The position numbers and the translations under genes were made by a program. DNA of 45,638 bases from Phialocephala subalpina (lineage: Eukaryota; Ascomycota; Leotiomycetes; Helotiales; Mollisiaceae): contig FJOG01000005.1 in the NCBI GenBank assembly GCA_900073065.1, forward strand, positions 2,036,824 through 2,082,461. The letters run 5' to 3'. This document shows positions 33,492 through 45,457 of the stretch, piece after piece. The notes below the pieces were generated by a model that worked only from the letters and a program-made list of their open reading frames with translations, was not told where the DNA came from and ran no database searches. Numbering within the stretch: position 1 is the stretch's first letter; each line of letters opens with the position of its first letter.

Positions 33492-36400
33492 CTAACTCGA
33501 TCCCACCATCCCCTCCAATTCATCTTTCTCTCCACTTTGTGCTACCATGCCTTTGAAAACTCCATCTTCGTGCTCCAACAGTTCTCCCGGTGTCCCATAC
33601 TCAGCAGCAACACCATCTTTCATCACCAAAATCTTATCAAAGTCCATTACCGTACTCAACCTATGTGCAATAACCAACAAAGTCGTGTTCGCGAACTCCT
33701 CTCTGATGGATCGTTGGATCAGAGTATCTGTTTTCTTGTCCACAGCGGAGGTAGCTTCATCAAGTAACAGGAGTTTAGGACGAGAAAGGATCGCGCGAGC
33801 AAGGCAGAGGAGTTGTTTCTGTCCCTGTGACAAATTCGCTCCCGATGAAGAGATCGGCGACGACAACGACAGAAAAATATTCGTATTCTCCTTATTCGCT
33901 GGCTCCGTAGCCGTCACCGAAGTTGCAGAACTTCCAGCCGCTGTAGTCGAAGATTCGGCTGTGAGGAGGTCTTGCTCAGGTACAGGTGTAGAGTCGGTGG
34001 ATGGAATGAGGTGGACTCGTTGTAAGGCTTCGCGGACTTGGAAATCGGAGAATTGGTTGAAGGGATCAAGGTTGGAGCGGATAGTGCCGGAGAAGAGGAC
34101 TGGATCTTGGGGAATGATAGCTAGGCGGGTGCGGAGGGAGTGAAGGTTTATCTTTGAGATGTCGACGCCGTCGATAGTTATGCTGCCGCGGCGGGCTTCC
34201 AGGAAGCGGAACAAGGCGAGGGAGAGGGTTGATTTTCCTGTTTTATGTTAGCGGTGGTGAAAGGAAGGGACGGACAGGGGGGAAAGGACGTACCAGCACC
34301 GGTGCGACCAACGATACCGACTCTTTGGTTCATCTCGACGTGAACATTCAGTCCTTTCAGAATCGCAGGCAAATCTTCTGCATATCCAACCTCTAGGTCC
34401 TTGATCTCCAACTCTCCCTTCTCGGGCCAAGAAGCTCGAACTTCCGTGCCATCCTCGGGCTCAATCGCAAGACCAGAGTATTCGAATATACGCTCCGCAG
34501 CATTCATATCTAATTCTGTTGCAGCAAGAAGTCTAAGCGTCATGTTTACCGTTCTCCGATACGACAACGCGAAAGCAAGTGCAAACCCTCCTAGCGAAGC
34601 ATCGATACCCTTCGTCGAGACGACAAATGCAGCGACAAGAGTCGAGAACAGTGATCCAACCATCGACATACGGAAGCCAACCCAGTTGTTGAAAAGCCAA
34701 CTATGCCAAGTCGCAGTGGTGAACGAATCAATTAACTTGTGCATTCTCGTCTCAAAGATCTCTGAGCTGCCGAAGGCCCGGATTGTGCTCAGTCCTTGAA
34801 GCGAAGCGGTGAAGTGAGAAATCATCGGTGATTTCTGGATAGATTCAAGGCGTTTGATGGATCGTGCGCCACCGAGGTAGCGGAGTGCGATGCGACCGCA
34901 AAAGATGAGAAGCAGGAGAGCAAAGAGGATGATGTAAGGTGATACGAGGAGTGCTGAAACCATGATTCCGACGATAGAGAGCATTTGTGCTGCGACCTGT
35001 GCGAAGTTCGAGGACAGGTTGGAGTCCATGGCTGTGAAATCTGCTGTGAATCGGTTGAGAATGCGTCCTGTCGGGACGGTGTCGAGCCATCTGAGGGGTG
35101 TACGGAGGACGCGGTAGGTCATGTCTCGGAAGACCTTCCGTGATGCTCGGAGGGAGCCGCGGTAGACGACATAGAACCGGCCGATATCGATGACTGTTGA
35201 GACTAGGGAGATTATGATGTACCCAAGGAGATAGAAACCTAAGTTGCGGTGTTCAACATTGATTGGAAACGACGTTATTGAGACTTTTGAGGTTTCTTGG
35301 GCGTGCCCGCTAGCCGAAAAGGAATTGGTAGAAGGTGTTGCTGGGTATCCGATCGAAGCGTCACTTGCTTGGAACATCGAGAACAGTTTAGGAACGAGCG
35401 GTGTCGAGAACAGTTCGGAGAATCCAGATCCAGATTCGATGTATTGAGATGGACCTGTGAATGTGGATGATGTGTTGATGTTGCCAACTTGCGTTTGCAA
35501 GGCGTATGAGTAGACACCACCTAGGACTTCCTCTTTGTGCTCGTAGCTGGACGTCCAGATCTTAATCCAGTACGATCGACTGAGGTTCAAGCCTTGAGCA
35601 ATGATGTAGAAGATCAAAACAAAAACCCAAAATGGATATCCTCCAGTGGCTTTGAGATAAGTCATATAGACGCTTCGCTTGACACTTCCAGTCTCTCGTC
35701 CCTCGTCTTCAACGAGCTTCTTTGGAGGTTTCCTGTCCTTTTTATCCGCCTTGCCGTTGGTCTCTCCGTCTGCGTTGGCTTCTTCGGCATCATCCTCCGG
35801 CTTTTTCGGCTCCGCTTCTTTGTCTTCAGCTTGGACGATATCCTGGAAAACGGACGATTCGCGAAGATCTTTGACAAGACCGGCGTGCTCGAGGACTCCT
35901 CTGGCTGATAAGCATACGGCGTATTTCGCTCGTGGTAGACAAAGAGAAGCGTGGTGAGTAACTAAAACACGAGTTCGACCTTCAGCAAGCTCTCCCATTA
36001 AAGCATTGTCGTAGATATATTTGCCAACATGAGCATCAAGAGCCGAGAACACATCATCGAGAATTAGTATGCCTGATCGTGAGTATAGAGCTCGAGCCAA
36101 GGTCAGACGCCATTTCTGGCCTCCACTGAGACTGATACCTTGTGCTCCAACCTCGGTCAAATCACCGTCGTCGAAAAGCTCGAGATCTTGGGTAAGCGCG
36201 CATGCTTTGAGGACCTTTTCATACCGAACCTCATCGTGGGGAAGGCCAAACAAGATGTTGTCCTTGATAGAGGCGTTCTCAATCCAAGGAGTTTGAGCGA
36301 CGAATGCGATGGCTGATGGGATAATCCAGTTGGCTGCTGTGGCTTTGTCGTTGAAGCGCTCGTTGACAGGTGGTGCTCGGGGGACGGTGATGCTCCCTGA

Positions 36401-38595
36401 TAGTACGTCGACTTCGCCGAGGATGGCAGCCAGAAGTAATGACTTGCCAGCTCCAGTAGGGCCAAGAATGACACTGAGGGCATTGTTGGGGAATTGTAAC
36501 GTGAGGTCGCGCAGGATGAATTTGTTCTCCCGTGCTTGACGTGCCTCTTCGTCCTCCTCTGGGTCCACTTCTTCTTCTTTGTCATCTGACATGGAAGGAA
36601 AGCTGACTGACACCTTGTCAAACGAAATTGAATCTCCTGGATAAGTGTTCTCAGGCTTCTCCTTGGATTGAAGGAATTTGTCAATGCGGTCGCATGACAC
36701 CTTGGCATTGATACCCATCATCATAAGGAACGGGACCATTCCAAGAATTCCTTCGAGCTGCATGAAAACTCCTAATGCTGTGAAAGCGACCGAAGGCATG
36801 AGATCGCCGTGGATGTAAGAATAGGTGGCCAAGGCAAGAACGGTTAAGAATATTGGCGCGATGTCTGATCCCAGCAGCATATTCAGGTTGTTGAGCTTCG
36901 TTTGCCACAGCAAGATCAGTTCATCTTCTCTGACTTCGTTGATCTTGTCGGTCCATTCTGCCTCATTGGCAGAGAACTTGATTTGTCGAATGCCCTGGAG
37001 TGCTTCGGAAATGACTTTGGTCTTCTTGTCACGTGCTTTCATGAGCTCCTTCTGGACCTTGCCGTATCGGCCTGCGAGGTATTTGTTGACTGGGAAGAAG
37101 ATGACAATGACAAACATGCCGGCCAACAAACTCTCCCAGCCAACAAGAACCCATAAGAAGGCAACCGAGACAACGAACTTCGAGAAGAACATGATATAAA
37201 ATTGGTTTATGGCGCCAAAGACTCCGACTTGGTTAGTGTCGACTGCAAACATGTTGATGATGTCTTGTTGGCTTGAGTTGCCTTTCTTTTTCTTGTCGGC
37301 GTCCTTCTTGGCAGGTTCTGGCTTTCCGTGTCCGTGACCATGTGGAGCAGCTCCATTGGCACCGTTCGCTTTCTTGTCCTTATCCTCCTTTTCATCCTTC
37401 TCTGCTGAAGGGGGCTCCTTGCAATCTTTCAGCTTCATCATCTTCTCGAAGATCAGGGTGTTGAGAGTCGATCGAATAGGAACTCCGAGTTCAGACCACA
37501 TCAACCACGTGATACGATAATCGACGAGGGTCTCCAGAGCAGTAGCAATGAGGAGGGATCCGACACAGAGCCATGCCCTTGGATCAATGAAGCCATAGCC
37601 TTCTCGGACCTCGAGGTACCGCAGAAGTTGCAGCATCGCGACTTGAGGGGCGATATCGATAATAGAGGAGAACATAACCATGAACCATTGGAAGATGAGA
37701 GGTCCGCGGTAAGCCCAGAAGATCTGAAGCCATAGAGAAGTGGTAGGCTTCAGGATGATGCTCCGGAAATACTTCTTCACATCATTCGCCCTGACATGAG
37801 CATCCATGGACGGCAAATCCTCGGGTTCGATGAGTTTGGTTGCCGCGAGGTCCAGGATATCAGAACTCCAGTTGTAGGTGTACCTGGTCCATATGGAAGA
37901 TGAGAGCTGCCTTTCCACGACTTTTCCGTTCACGAAGATATCTGGTCGTCTCTTGATAAGTATGAACGTCAGACCAACTGTGAGGGCAGAGCCTATCTGA
38001 ACGCCTAAAGTCACATAAAATGCAACATTCTGGGGGAAGTCCAAGGTCTGAGAAGAGATCACGATCCCAGCGATTACGACGATCAGGAAGAATGAGATTG
38101 AGCTTCGCACGCCTCTCGCCCACCTCGTGACGATCCGGGTCTCTCGGAAGACATCCAAGACTTGCAAAACTGTGAATACCTATGATCGGTCAGTAGATCT
38201 CCGACAGTGATGAGGAATCCACTTACCCAAGTCCAAAATAATGTCCAAATGATGGTTCTATACTCTATGCCCATAGAATCGATGGTGGCAATAACCGCGA
38301 GTGCAAGGGACGCCAAAACACCCAGCCCTGTTCCCAAAAAGATCACGACGAACGACCACTTCGTCGAATACGCCTTCATCGACTCTTCTGTCGCATCTCC
38401 ATCCTCATCTTTATACACCCCATCTTCCTTTACAACTTTCGCGTTCCGGATATTCTTTGCAAATCGCCAAATCACGGGGATCGTGAAAACCGCGATCAGA
38501 ACCGGGATGACAAATGAGACAGTCTCGAGCGTTGGGTCCATTTGGTCGAGCTTTGGTGGCGGTGCAGCCAAGAGACGAAGCATCAAAAGCTTCAT
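33492..38595 (-). CDS. ABCC-subfamily (MRP-type) full ABC transporter
   Basis: Model: complement of join(33492..34237, 34294..38179, 38227..38595), 1666 aa, all phases consistent. Hydrophobic N-terminal helices are followed by TMD1, NBD1, TMD2 and NBD2. NBD1 carries [11 protein letters not shown] (about residue 700), [15 protein letters not shown] and [12 protein letters not shown]. Here Asp replaces the catalytic Glu, as is usual in ABCC NBD1, so this site is probably poorly hydrolytic. NBD2 carries GRTGAGKSTL across the last intron, [15 protein letters not shown] and [12 protein letters not shown] with the intact Glu. A charged linker ([31 protein letters not shown]) interrupts TMD1 and a second acidic linker follows NBD1. 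ABCC proteins export conjugates, drugs or bile-salt-like compounds across the vacuolar or plasma membrane. The substrate is unknown. ATG 38541 is an alternative start 18 residues in. Its 3' end faces that of the glycan enzyme gene. Confidence 0.93.
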
Positions 38596-38818
38596 TCAAC
38601 GTCGAAGGATGGCTGTGTTGATATTGGTGAGGGAAGACACCAGGCAACAATCGCGACGTGATTCAGGGCCTGCCTAATCCATAATCTTATCCGGATGAAG
38701 CGTCGCAGGTTGAAACGGTATCAAAGCGAGCTCGTGAGAGAAGGCCAACAAGGTCGAATGCAAGAAGAGGCGCCGGAATTGGTTACCGATATGATGGGGG
38801 TGTGTTCACGAAACCTGG
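38596..38818. promoter_or_regulatory. Promoter side of the ABCC transporter
   Basis: About 220 bp between the ABCC start and an uncertain plus-strand frame. No recognised element. The true promoter probably extends further into 38819-39484. Confidence 0.35.
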
Positions 38819-39484
38819 ATGGATAGGTTCTTGGTTCGCAAGAAATTTGGTGAGGTTGAATTGAGGCTGCTGCGGCGTCGCCGAATTGGGGATGGCTTCA
38901 AAATGGCGGTGAGTGGATGCAGTGACCTGTTGATCACTGATATCCTGCGGCACAGCACTTTTCTCGCAACCCTGCGACATATCATTACCAAGCATCAAGG
39001 CTGCCTTCTTCTATTTGTATTCACGTCTGCCTGCGGTCCTAGAAGGCTTCTGTTGGTGGTTATGCTTGAAGTGCTTGCTGCCTGGGCAATTGCAAGCCTC
39101 GGAAAGATACTGGATGTCCGAGATTCTCATCTCTCGCCCGCGCGCCCGATGCTTCCTCTCGACTTCTCTCGATCTATGGATGCTCTCGGGAGCAAGGTCG
39201 CCCGTATATTCTTTCCGTCGGGCTTGAGATGCATGTGCCTCGAGGCTTCGACATGCGGGGACAATGTCACAGCTTCTTTTGATACACAAGATGTCTACCT
39301 CCGTCAGCGTCTGCGGCGTCTATCGGGCTTGACAAGGTTCATCGCTGATGTCCATCAGTCATCTCATGAATCGACGAACTCAAAGGCTTCTGCGTTCCGG
39401 GCGAGCTGGGGAGAAGCTAGGACGTTAGTATGCAAAGGCTCGAGCTCATTGGAGTTGCTGATAACATTCAAAGTCTCGCTTTGA
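38819..39484 (+). CDS. Doubtful single-exon hypothetical protein
   Basis: A 221-codon frame beginning with ATG. The product is basic near the start (KKFGEVELRLLRRRRIGDG), has one hydrophobic stretch (LLLVVMLEVLAAWAIASLG) and no recognised domain. It lies where the ABCC promoter should be, and minus-strand frames of 70-90 codons overlap it. I list it because of its length. It may be non-coding. Confidence 0.2.
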   Translation: MDRFLVRKKFGEVELRLLRRRRIGDGFKMAVSGCSDLLITDILRHSTFLATLRHIITKHQGCLLLFVFTSACGPRRLLLVVMLEVLAAWAIASLGKILDVRDSHLSPARPMLPLDFSRSMDALGSKVARIFFPSGLRCMCLEASTCGDNVTASFDTQDVYLRQRLRRLSGLTRFIADVHQSSHESTNSKASAFRASWGEARTLVCKGSSSLELLITFKVSL

Positions 39485-41136
39485 GTGAGGACATGATAAT
39501 TCATAACGTCCCGCAAGTCAACTGGGACATATACGAGTTGCCAATGCTTTTTGTCACTATAATGACTCTTCGCTTTACTCTTGAACAGCGCCTCTGATTG
39601 CAGAGGAGGAGTTGTCCAGGCTCTACTCACGTGATAGTCATGCTTCCCCCTCGATTGTCACTCTCGCGCATTTTATATAGCACCAAGATGTTTTGCCGCT
39701 TGCTCTCAACTTGAAAAGGCAGACCAACCTGACCGTTTGCATCACCTCTACATTACCTGCTTTCGGATTTGGCAGATCACGTGCACCAGCCCATCAATAT
39801 CTGTCAGGCCCTCCAGCTACTTCCTCGTTCCAATCCTACTGGACACGCCGTTTCGAAAATTGGCCACGCTTATGATCTTCCAAGGTATATATACGTTCCA
39901 TCTCCAGAAATATCTACCCCAAACCCGGAGTCCGTGGAAGCTGGTCAACGAGGAGCTGGTGGATTCTCGCTGCTTGATACTTGATACTTGGTCAATGAAT
40001 TCTAGAAGGTTCGAGTCTTGTAGAGCAATGCGGAGCTCAATGAAATTGAAATAGATGTGAGATGACGTTGACTCTCCGACCTCGAGACTTGCGTATTATC
40101 GTCAACCGTTTCCGCTGCTATCAAGCATTATTCATGGACAAGGAGAAGTTCAAACGTGAATAATGAGGGAAGGTACGATCACTTACATCCCAAAACTCAA
40201 TATGGCCACGATACACTGACCATAGAGAGTTTGCTGCCGTGTCTGGCCAATATTTCCAACGGAGTTGGAAACATGACAGCGATGAGGACTTGGGTGCGTG
40301 ATGGAAAAGCGGAGAGGATGAAGTGATTTGTGTTTGGCTTGGGATGAGGAGAAGCAAAGCGGAGTACATTGAAGTGAAGGGTTGAGGAACCTTGGGAGGG
40401 CAAGGAGATGGGGACATAGAGCAATAAAAAGGAAAGTACAAAAATCTTACAAATCCAATTCCCTTCTTCTTGCCTAATCAATTCATCCCACAAAGGAATA
40501 AGGGCCTCGATCGCTCTCTATTGTGCTACGCCGACAATATGTCTTTGGCTAACTGGAACAGCTGAGACTACCACCATGACACGTCTCTCCTCCCCTCCTA
40601 TCTCCACAAATCCTGTCACCAGACAAATATAAAACACAATTATGATCGCCATGATTTTTCCTACTTCACGCCTCGAGTGTGTTTCATGGCTATCGTGGGT
40701 GGAAGGGAACATCGAAGGTAAATTCGACTTGGAAGGCATTCGTAAGATTGACCTTGAAGCAGTTAGCAGATTCTCGTTCACAATAAATGAAAGAGACAAT
40801 ACCCTATCGCTGTCAGTTGCCATCGATTTGAGAGAAGCTGATTTTGGTGGCTTGGCTGTAGCTGAAGTAGGGTTCTGGGCATGTTCACAAGCACCTCGGG
40901 GGTGCGATACATTCTTGACTGACCTTATTATTTCCAATCTTTCGACGGCGCTTATCCGCTCTTCGCTGGTTTTTGGGCTTCATTGTCTCTCTCTATCGAA
41001 AAAGGCTGTCAGCAATCCGTCCCCCTCGAAGAGAAAAGGAAACACAGCTTTCAACTCCCCGGTCGTTCCGATCATTCCAGGCGGATTAGGAGATCGAAGA
41101 CGTCGAAAGGACGAGTAAGTAAAAGCTGTTTCGTAC
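39485..41136. other. Intergenic with several unresolved open frames
   Basis: A plus frame at 39769-39984 has a protein-like run (HAVSKIGHAYDLPRYIYVPS) but no start context or second exon. At 40518-41118, a plus frame of 158 codons (40642-41118) and a minus frame of about 145 codons (40518 to ~40950) oppose each other. The minus one ends with a single hydrophobic helix (IMAIIIVFYICLVTGFV). At most one is real and I cannot decide which. No splice joins either to the gene at 41137-42033. Confidence 0.35.
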
Positions 41137-42033
41137 CTAGGGGCTTTTCGAGGACGCTCTGTTCTGGTTGCTTCCATCTCTTCTACCTCTGATCATCGAT
41201 GCTGGGCTATCGACGCTGAATAGCGCAGACTTCTTGGATCTTGTTACTGGCTGGAAGGTGTCAGTGTTTGAGACTACGGTTTGTGGATAAAGCTCCAGCT
41301 CCTGTGTAGAGAGGCTGGGGAAGGCTCACTAGTTCGTAATCAGAATCAAGGTCCGCCTGCTAACATTGTCAATCGCTGTGTTTCTCCCACGTCCCAGTAC
41401 AAACTTACCGATTTGGAGTCGTGGATGCCTGTCTTCGACGCTGGGGGCAAAGCTGTGTAGCCGTTCTAACATCATGTCAGCCCCAATTTCAACCCTTGAA
41501 GACATACGTACAAGTGATACGATACCAGCCTCCTCCAGCGGCTTGCCATAGAATACCCACCAACAGACCAAATCAACAGCTTCCCTTCTTGCCCGCTTCT
41601 TGAAGAACACCAACTCAGTCTTGAAGCATTTTTGCAGGGTAGAAATCTCGGCGCCCCATTGAGGAAGGCTTGGATGACCTCACACGGACACAATTCTGAC
41701 CTGTTCTTTGTGCTTGTCCTTTGTTACCCAACATCCGAAAGTTCTCAAATTGACCCCGGAGTCTTCGTCCGTCTTGCGCTTCTTCCTCGTTGCGTAGTCG
41801 TAACCGTTCGAGACATCGTCGTCTTATGTTAGCATACCAATCAATTTGTAGTCCAACGACATTCTGAATCTCTGTTCTGAGAAGATCGAATAGCCTCGCG
41901 GCAATGTCCTAAATCAGAAGTAATTCATAAGACTTCTTTTATAGCCAGATTAAAGAGACAGAGGTTATGTTTGTATGGGCACCTCAGGAGCACAATAATC
42001 ACGCAATATACATTCCACATTCCACAATTTCAT
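41137..42033 (-). CDS. Six-exon gene of unknown function, 199 aa
   Basis: Model: complement of join(41137..41250, 41330..41359, 41409..41465, 41512..41678, 41728..41908, 41983..42033). Exons are 51, 181, 167, 57, 30 and 114 nt, all phases agree and the sum is exactly 200 codons. Several introns have clear CTGAC-type branch sites just before the acceptor. The protein starts MKLWNVECILRDYCAPED and continues with a long charged helical region (IAARLFDLLRTEIQNVV, RLRLRNEEEAQ). A second helical part follows (STLQKCFKTELVFFKKRARR, then VDLVCWWVFYGKPLEEAG), and a polar serine/arginine-rich tail (RGRRDGSNQNRASSKSP) ends it. No family is recognised. No exon exceeds 60 codons, so ORF scans miss it. The first donor (GTGCCC) is the weakest. 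An AT island starts ~90 bp upstream and may have clipped its promoter. Confidence 0.6.
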
Positions 42034-42121
42034 ATTCTCAACCGCTCAATAAAGGTACAGTGTATTCCTCCAAGAATGCCTAAGCCAATATTTGTCTTCC
42101 TAGCTTGACGAGTATCCCTTG

Positions 42122-42450
42122 CGTTCATCGAAATTAATTAAAATATTTGAAATATATCGATTATAATTATATACGTATACGAAGTAATACAAAAGAATTT
42201 GCTTTAAATAGTTTAATTATTTAGAATTGGCGTAAAAACCAAATTTATAATCCTATCCAAAAACGAAATAAGAAAAAGTAATAATTAAATAGCAATTTAT
42301 TTTTCGGGTATAAAAATAAAGTAATACTCGTAATTATTATATCTGTGTATTAATATATTTTTTCTCTTTTTTATTATATATAATAATAATATTTATCGAA
42401 TTTATTAAAGGGTTTCGTATTCCTTTTTGTCTTAATATATATATAAAGTA
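42122..42450. other. AT-rich RIP-like island
   Basis: About 330 bp of nearly pure A/T with sharp edges between the six-exon gene and the HET gene's upstream region. No repeat ends were found. It is similar in character to the islands at 470-1100 and 6352-6900. Confidence 0.6.
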
Positions 42451-43366
42451 TCGAATATTCCGAGTGACTAGCCGAAGCTCAAGAGCAGAAGAGGGGGTTG
42501 AAACACGGTCATTCTGAGCCTGCGCTGATGGTGTGCTCAATGCGATGGCTTCCGAACTTTCCGTCATTTCAGGTAGAGATACTGTGTAAATAGACGCAAG
42601 AAACAAATTTGCGTGAGTTTGAAAAGATTGTAAAACTGATCAAGAGTTCGGGTGCATCTGATTATTGTACTGCAACTGGATTACAAACCACATAGCCTAC
42701 AGACGCCCTTACATCGACAGTGGCCGCTTGACCAGAAGCGTGAAATGATCCCAGGCTGTAATTCTGGAAGAGGATTGGTTGAAGTATCAACTAGGTATTT
42801 CTATTTGATAATACTCCATCGTTGTTTTGACCAAGCAGCGTGAACATGACTTAGACCTGAGAGTTAAATTAAGGTCACGTGCACATGAAGCTCCAACACT
42901 TGAATTCGTGTGGAGACTACTCTGATAGGTAAACTAAAATATTAGGCAATAATCAGGCGATTTCAGTGTCCTGATTTTCAGGTAATAAAGTCTTTGAGTG
43001 ATGGAAATTTGACTGCTTCTCTCCTCGGTCATGTTTATGGGTTGTGGCAGTGCAGTGGCTATGTGCATGCATTCAAGCCTCGTCCTAGACATAACATAAT
43101 AACACCATTCACCTCATTAACACTTCTTTATACTCTTGAAACAAACCTCGCACTACCGCACGCTTATCCTTCAACAATATCAGCTAGCACTTGGCCCTAC
43201 TACAAGGCTTTTGGAACGCTGGGTTTCGATCCATAGACACGACTGTGTCGACTGTGGTTTTGATTTTTTTTTTTTAAGGCTTGATTGCCCAATTGTCAGG
43301 CCAGGCTGAAAGCTTTTCACTTACCAGAACTTTTCTATTCGCACCGTCTCTTGAGTAGCTGCCATC
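42451..43366. other. Upstream region of the HET gene, no other gene seen
   Basis: Normal to slightly AT-rich composition. A T-run of 11 bases or more lies at about 43264-43276. Short frames only (42652-42843, 42994-43236). A GGGTTTCGATCC word near 43220 resembles a tRNA B box, but no tRNA fold forms around it. Confidence 0.4.
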
Positions 43367-45457
43367 ATGCGACTTCTACATACAACAACTCTAAAGATGG
43401 AAGAATTTTTTGCGAGCGACGCGATTCCCAACTTCGTTACGAAACAGCTCGGGGATTCAGACGATCGCAAGATCCCTGAGTACGCCATTCTTTCCCACGT
43501 CTGTGAGTGAAGTTCACTTTTTCATCCACGTGCGACAAAGGGTGTCACTCCTTTCTTTTAGATGTACTTGTGACGCAACTTAAAGAAAAGTTGCTGTTCA
43601 GCCTGCTCTGATAATTGAATATTTGGAAGTGTGACTAACTTAAATAACCAAATTTAAAAATGAATTTCTGGACTAACGTCTTGATCTTTCTAGGGGGCCC
43701 CGAAGAGATTTCGTTTCAGGATATCACCGGGGACAGAACGCTGGCAAAGAAAAGAGAAGGCTTTCCCAAGTTAAGAGACAGTTGCAAGCAAGCTCGTCGT
43801 GACGGTTATGAATATATCTGGATCGACACATGCTGTATCGACAAAACGAGCTCCACAGAATTGTCCGAGGCGATAAACTCGATGTTCCAATGGTACAAAG
43901 ATTCAGCGATTTGCTACGTGTACCTCTCGGACGTTGAAAAAATCGACGACGACGAGGATAGAATTTTCTATGCCGAAGACTTTACATCACACAAGGATTA
44001 TAGAAGACAACCCTCTAGATGGTTCTCGAGGGGATGGACGTTGCAAGAGCTGCTAGCTCCGTCCAGACTTCGATTCTTCAATACAAATTGGATCTCCATG
44101 GGGATGAAAGAAGACCATCTGGAAGTCATATCAAAAATGACACACATCGACCTTTTTGCCCTAAAAGGAGGAGATTTAAGAAGGCTGAGCGTTGCTCGCA
44201 GAATGTCATGGGCTGCAAATCGGCAGACTACACGAGCCGAAGACATTGCCTACTGTCTACTTGGTATCTTTAATATCAACATGCCTTTGCTGTACGGAGA
44301 AGGTGCCAATGCCTATATTCGCCTCCAAGAAGAGATATTGAAGGTATCCGATGACCAATCACTTTTCGGGTGGAAAGATCCATTAATTCCCCCTTACCGA
44401 GATGACTATCCTGAAGCCTTCAAACCTCAAGGAATTTTAGCTGCATCCCCCGAGGTTTTCAACTACTCGCAGGACATTGCAATGTTCTACGCTGAATCTC
44501 CAGGGCGTACCGTCTCTATGTCGACAAATAAAGGACTTCGAGTTGAGTTTTTAATGTGCCAGGATAAGAGTTACCCCTCTGGGTCAATCTTTTTAGCAAT
44601 TCTAACCTGCCACATTGGATCTTTCCCTGGAATGCTACCAGCCATCCGATTGCGACGGCTTTCTCCCGGGGGTGAACAATACGCACGTATTGACGTATCC
44701 CAACTGCTTACTTTCGGCTCAGTTGACTCTTTGGGAGCCTTTCTGTATCATGGGTTCGACCCAACTGAGTCGCAGCCTGAATTAAAGGAGACTCAATCTG
44801 GTTAGCCACTTCCTGAAAGAACGTCTGAAGTCAGTCCAATTCTGATCGCAGCCAAATTTAGGTGCTATATTTACGGATTGGACAGTTCGAACTGTTTTCA
44901 TTCGACAGGAGCCACAAGTTCCATTGTTGCCCGGATTTTGGTTGATGCCTTTCGACCCTTTCACTGATGGAAAAAATCGGAAGATTAAAATCGTTGAGGC
45001 GTATCCACCACATCTATGGGATCCCGGAACTGGAGTCATGCAACCTGCATTAGATAACAGGCAAGGAACCAGAAAGCTAGGTGCCTTCGCAGTGGAATTC
45101 CGAAGTCTTGCGTGTGTTCTGATGTTTGGAGTCACGTATTGGGAATTGACGCCTTGGTGTGAAATAATGCCTAATTCACGTATTCGAGACCACTGCGAGG
45201 ATCATCCGGGTTATTGTAAAAAGATTAGACAGAAAGGAGACACTTCCCTTAAGTCTCTTTTCGACGAATTTCAGGTGAAGGACGTTAAGCTTCCGACTGA
45301 CATGGAAACCAGACGGCACGAATGTATACGCCCTGATTTGGGAGTGATGGCTGTAGCTCAGCTGCGAAATGTGTCAGGGAAAGACATATACTTACTTTAC
45401 CTACACTATATGTCTGATGATCTGAGCGAAAAGCTCAAAGCCTTCAATTGTCGTTGA
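43367..45457 (+). CDS. HET-domain (heterokaryon incompatibility-like) protein
   Basis: Model: join(43367..43502, 43694..44800, 44862..45457), 612 aa, phases consistent. The start MRLLHTTTLKMEEFF followed by YAILSHVWG is the classic HET opening, split by a 191-nt intron exactly inside the HVWG tryptophan codon. The domain continues with SFQDI, YIWIDTCCIDKTSS, LSEAINSMFQWYKDS, CYVYLSDV and SRGWTLQELLAPSRLRFF, then MSWAANRQTTRAEDIAYCLL, GIFNINMPLLYGEG and LQEEILK. The C-terminal half is the usual variable region with VRTVFIRQEP. HET proteins trigger incompatibility or cell death when non-self partners are sensed; which partner is unknown. The second intron acceptor TTTAG (44861) was chosen because it restores the downstream frame. 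The 3' end is complete. Confidence 0.9.

Noticed and set aside
33537..34143. 198-codon plus-strand frame
   Set aside because: Antisense shadow of NBD2 of the ABCC transporter.
43210..43280. tRNA-like B box (GGGTTTCGATCC) followed by a T-run
   Set aside because: The T-arm does not pair properly and no A box or acceptor stem can be formed upstream.
44782..44923. Apparent frameshift in the HET gene between two long frames
   Set aside because: A 61-nt intron (44801-44861) with a TTTAG acceptor restores the frame, so the gene need not be broken.
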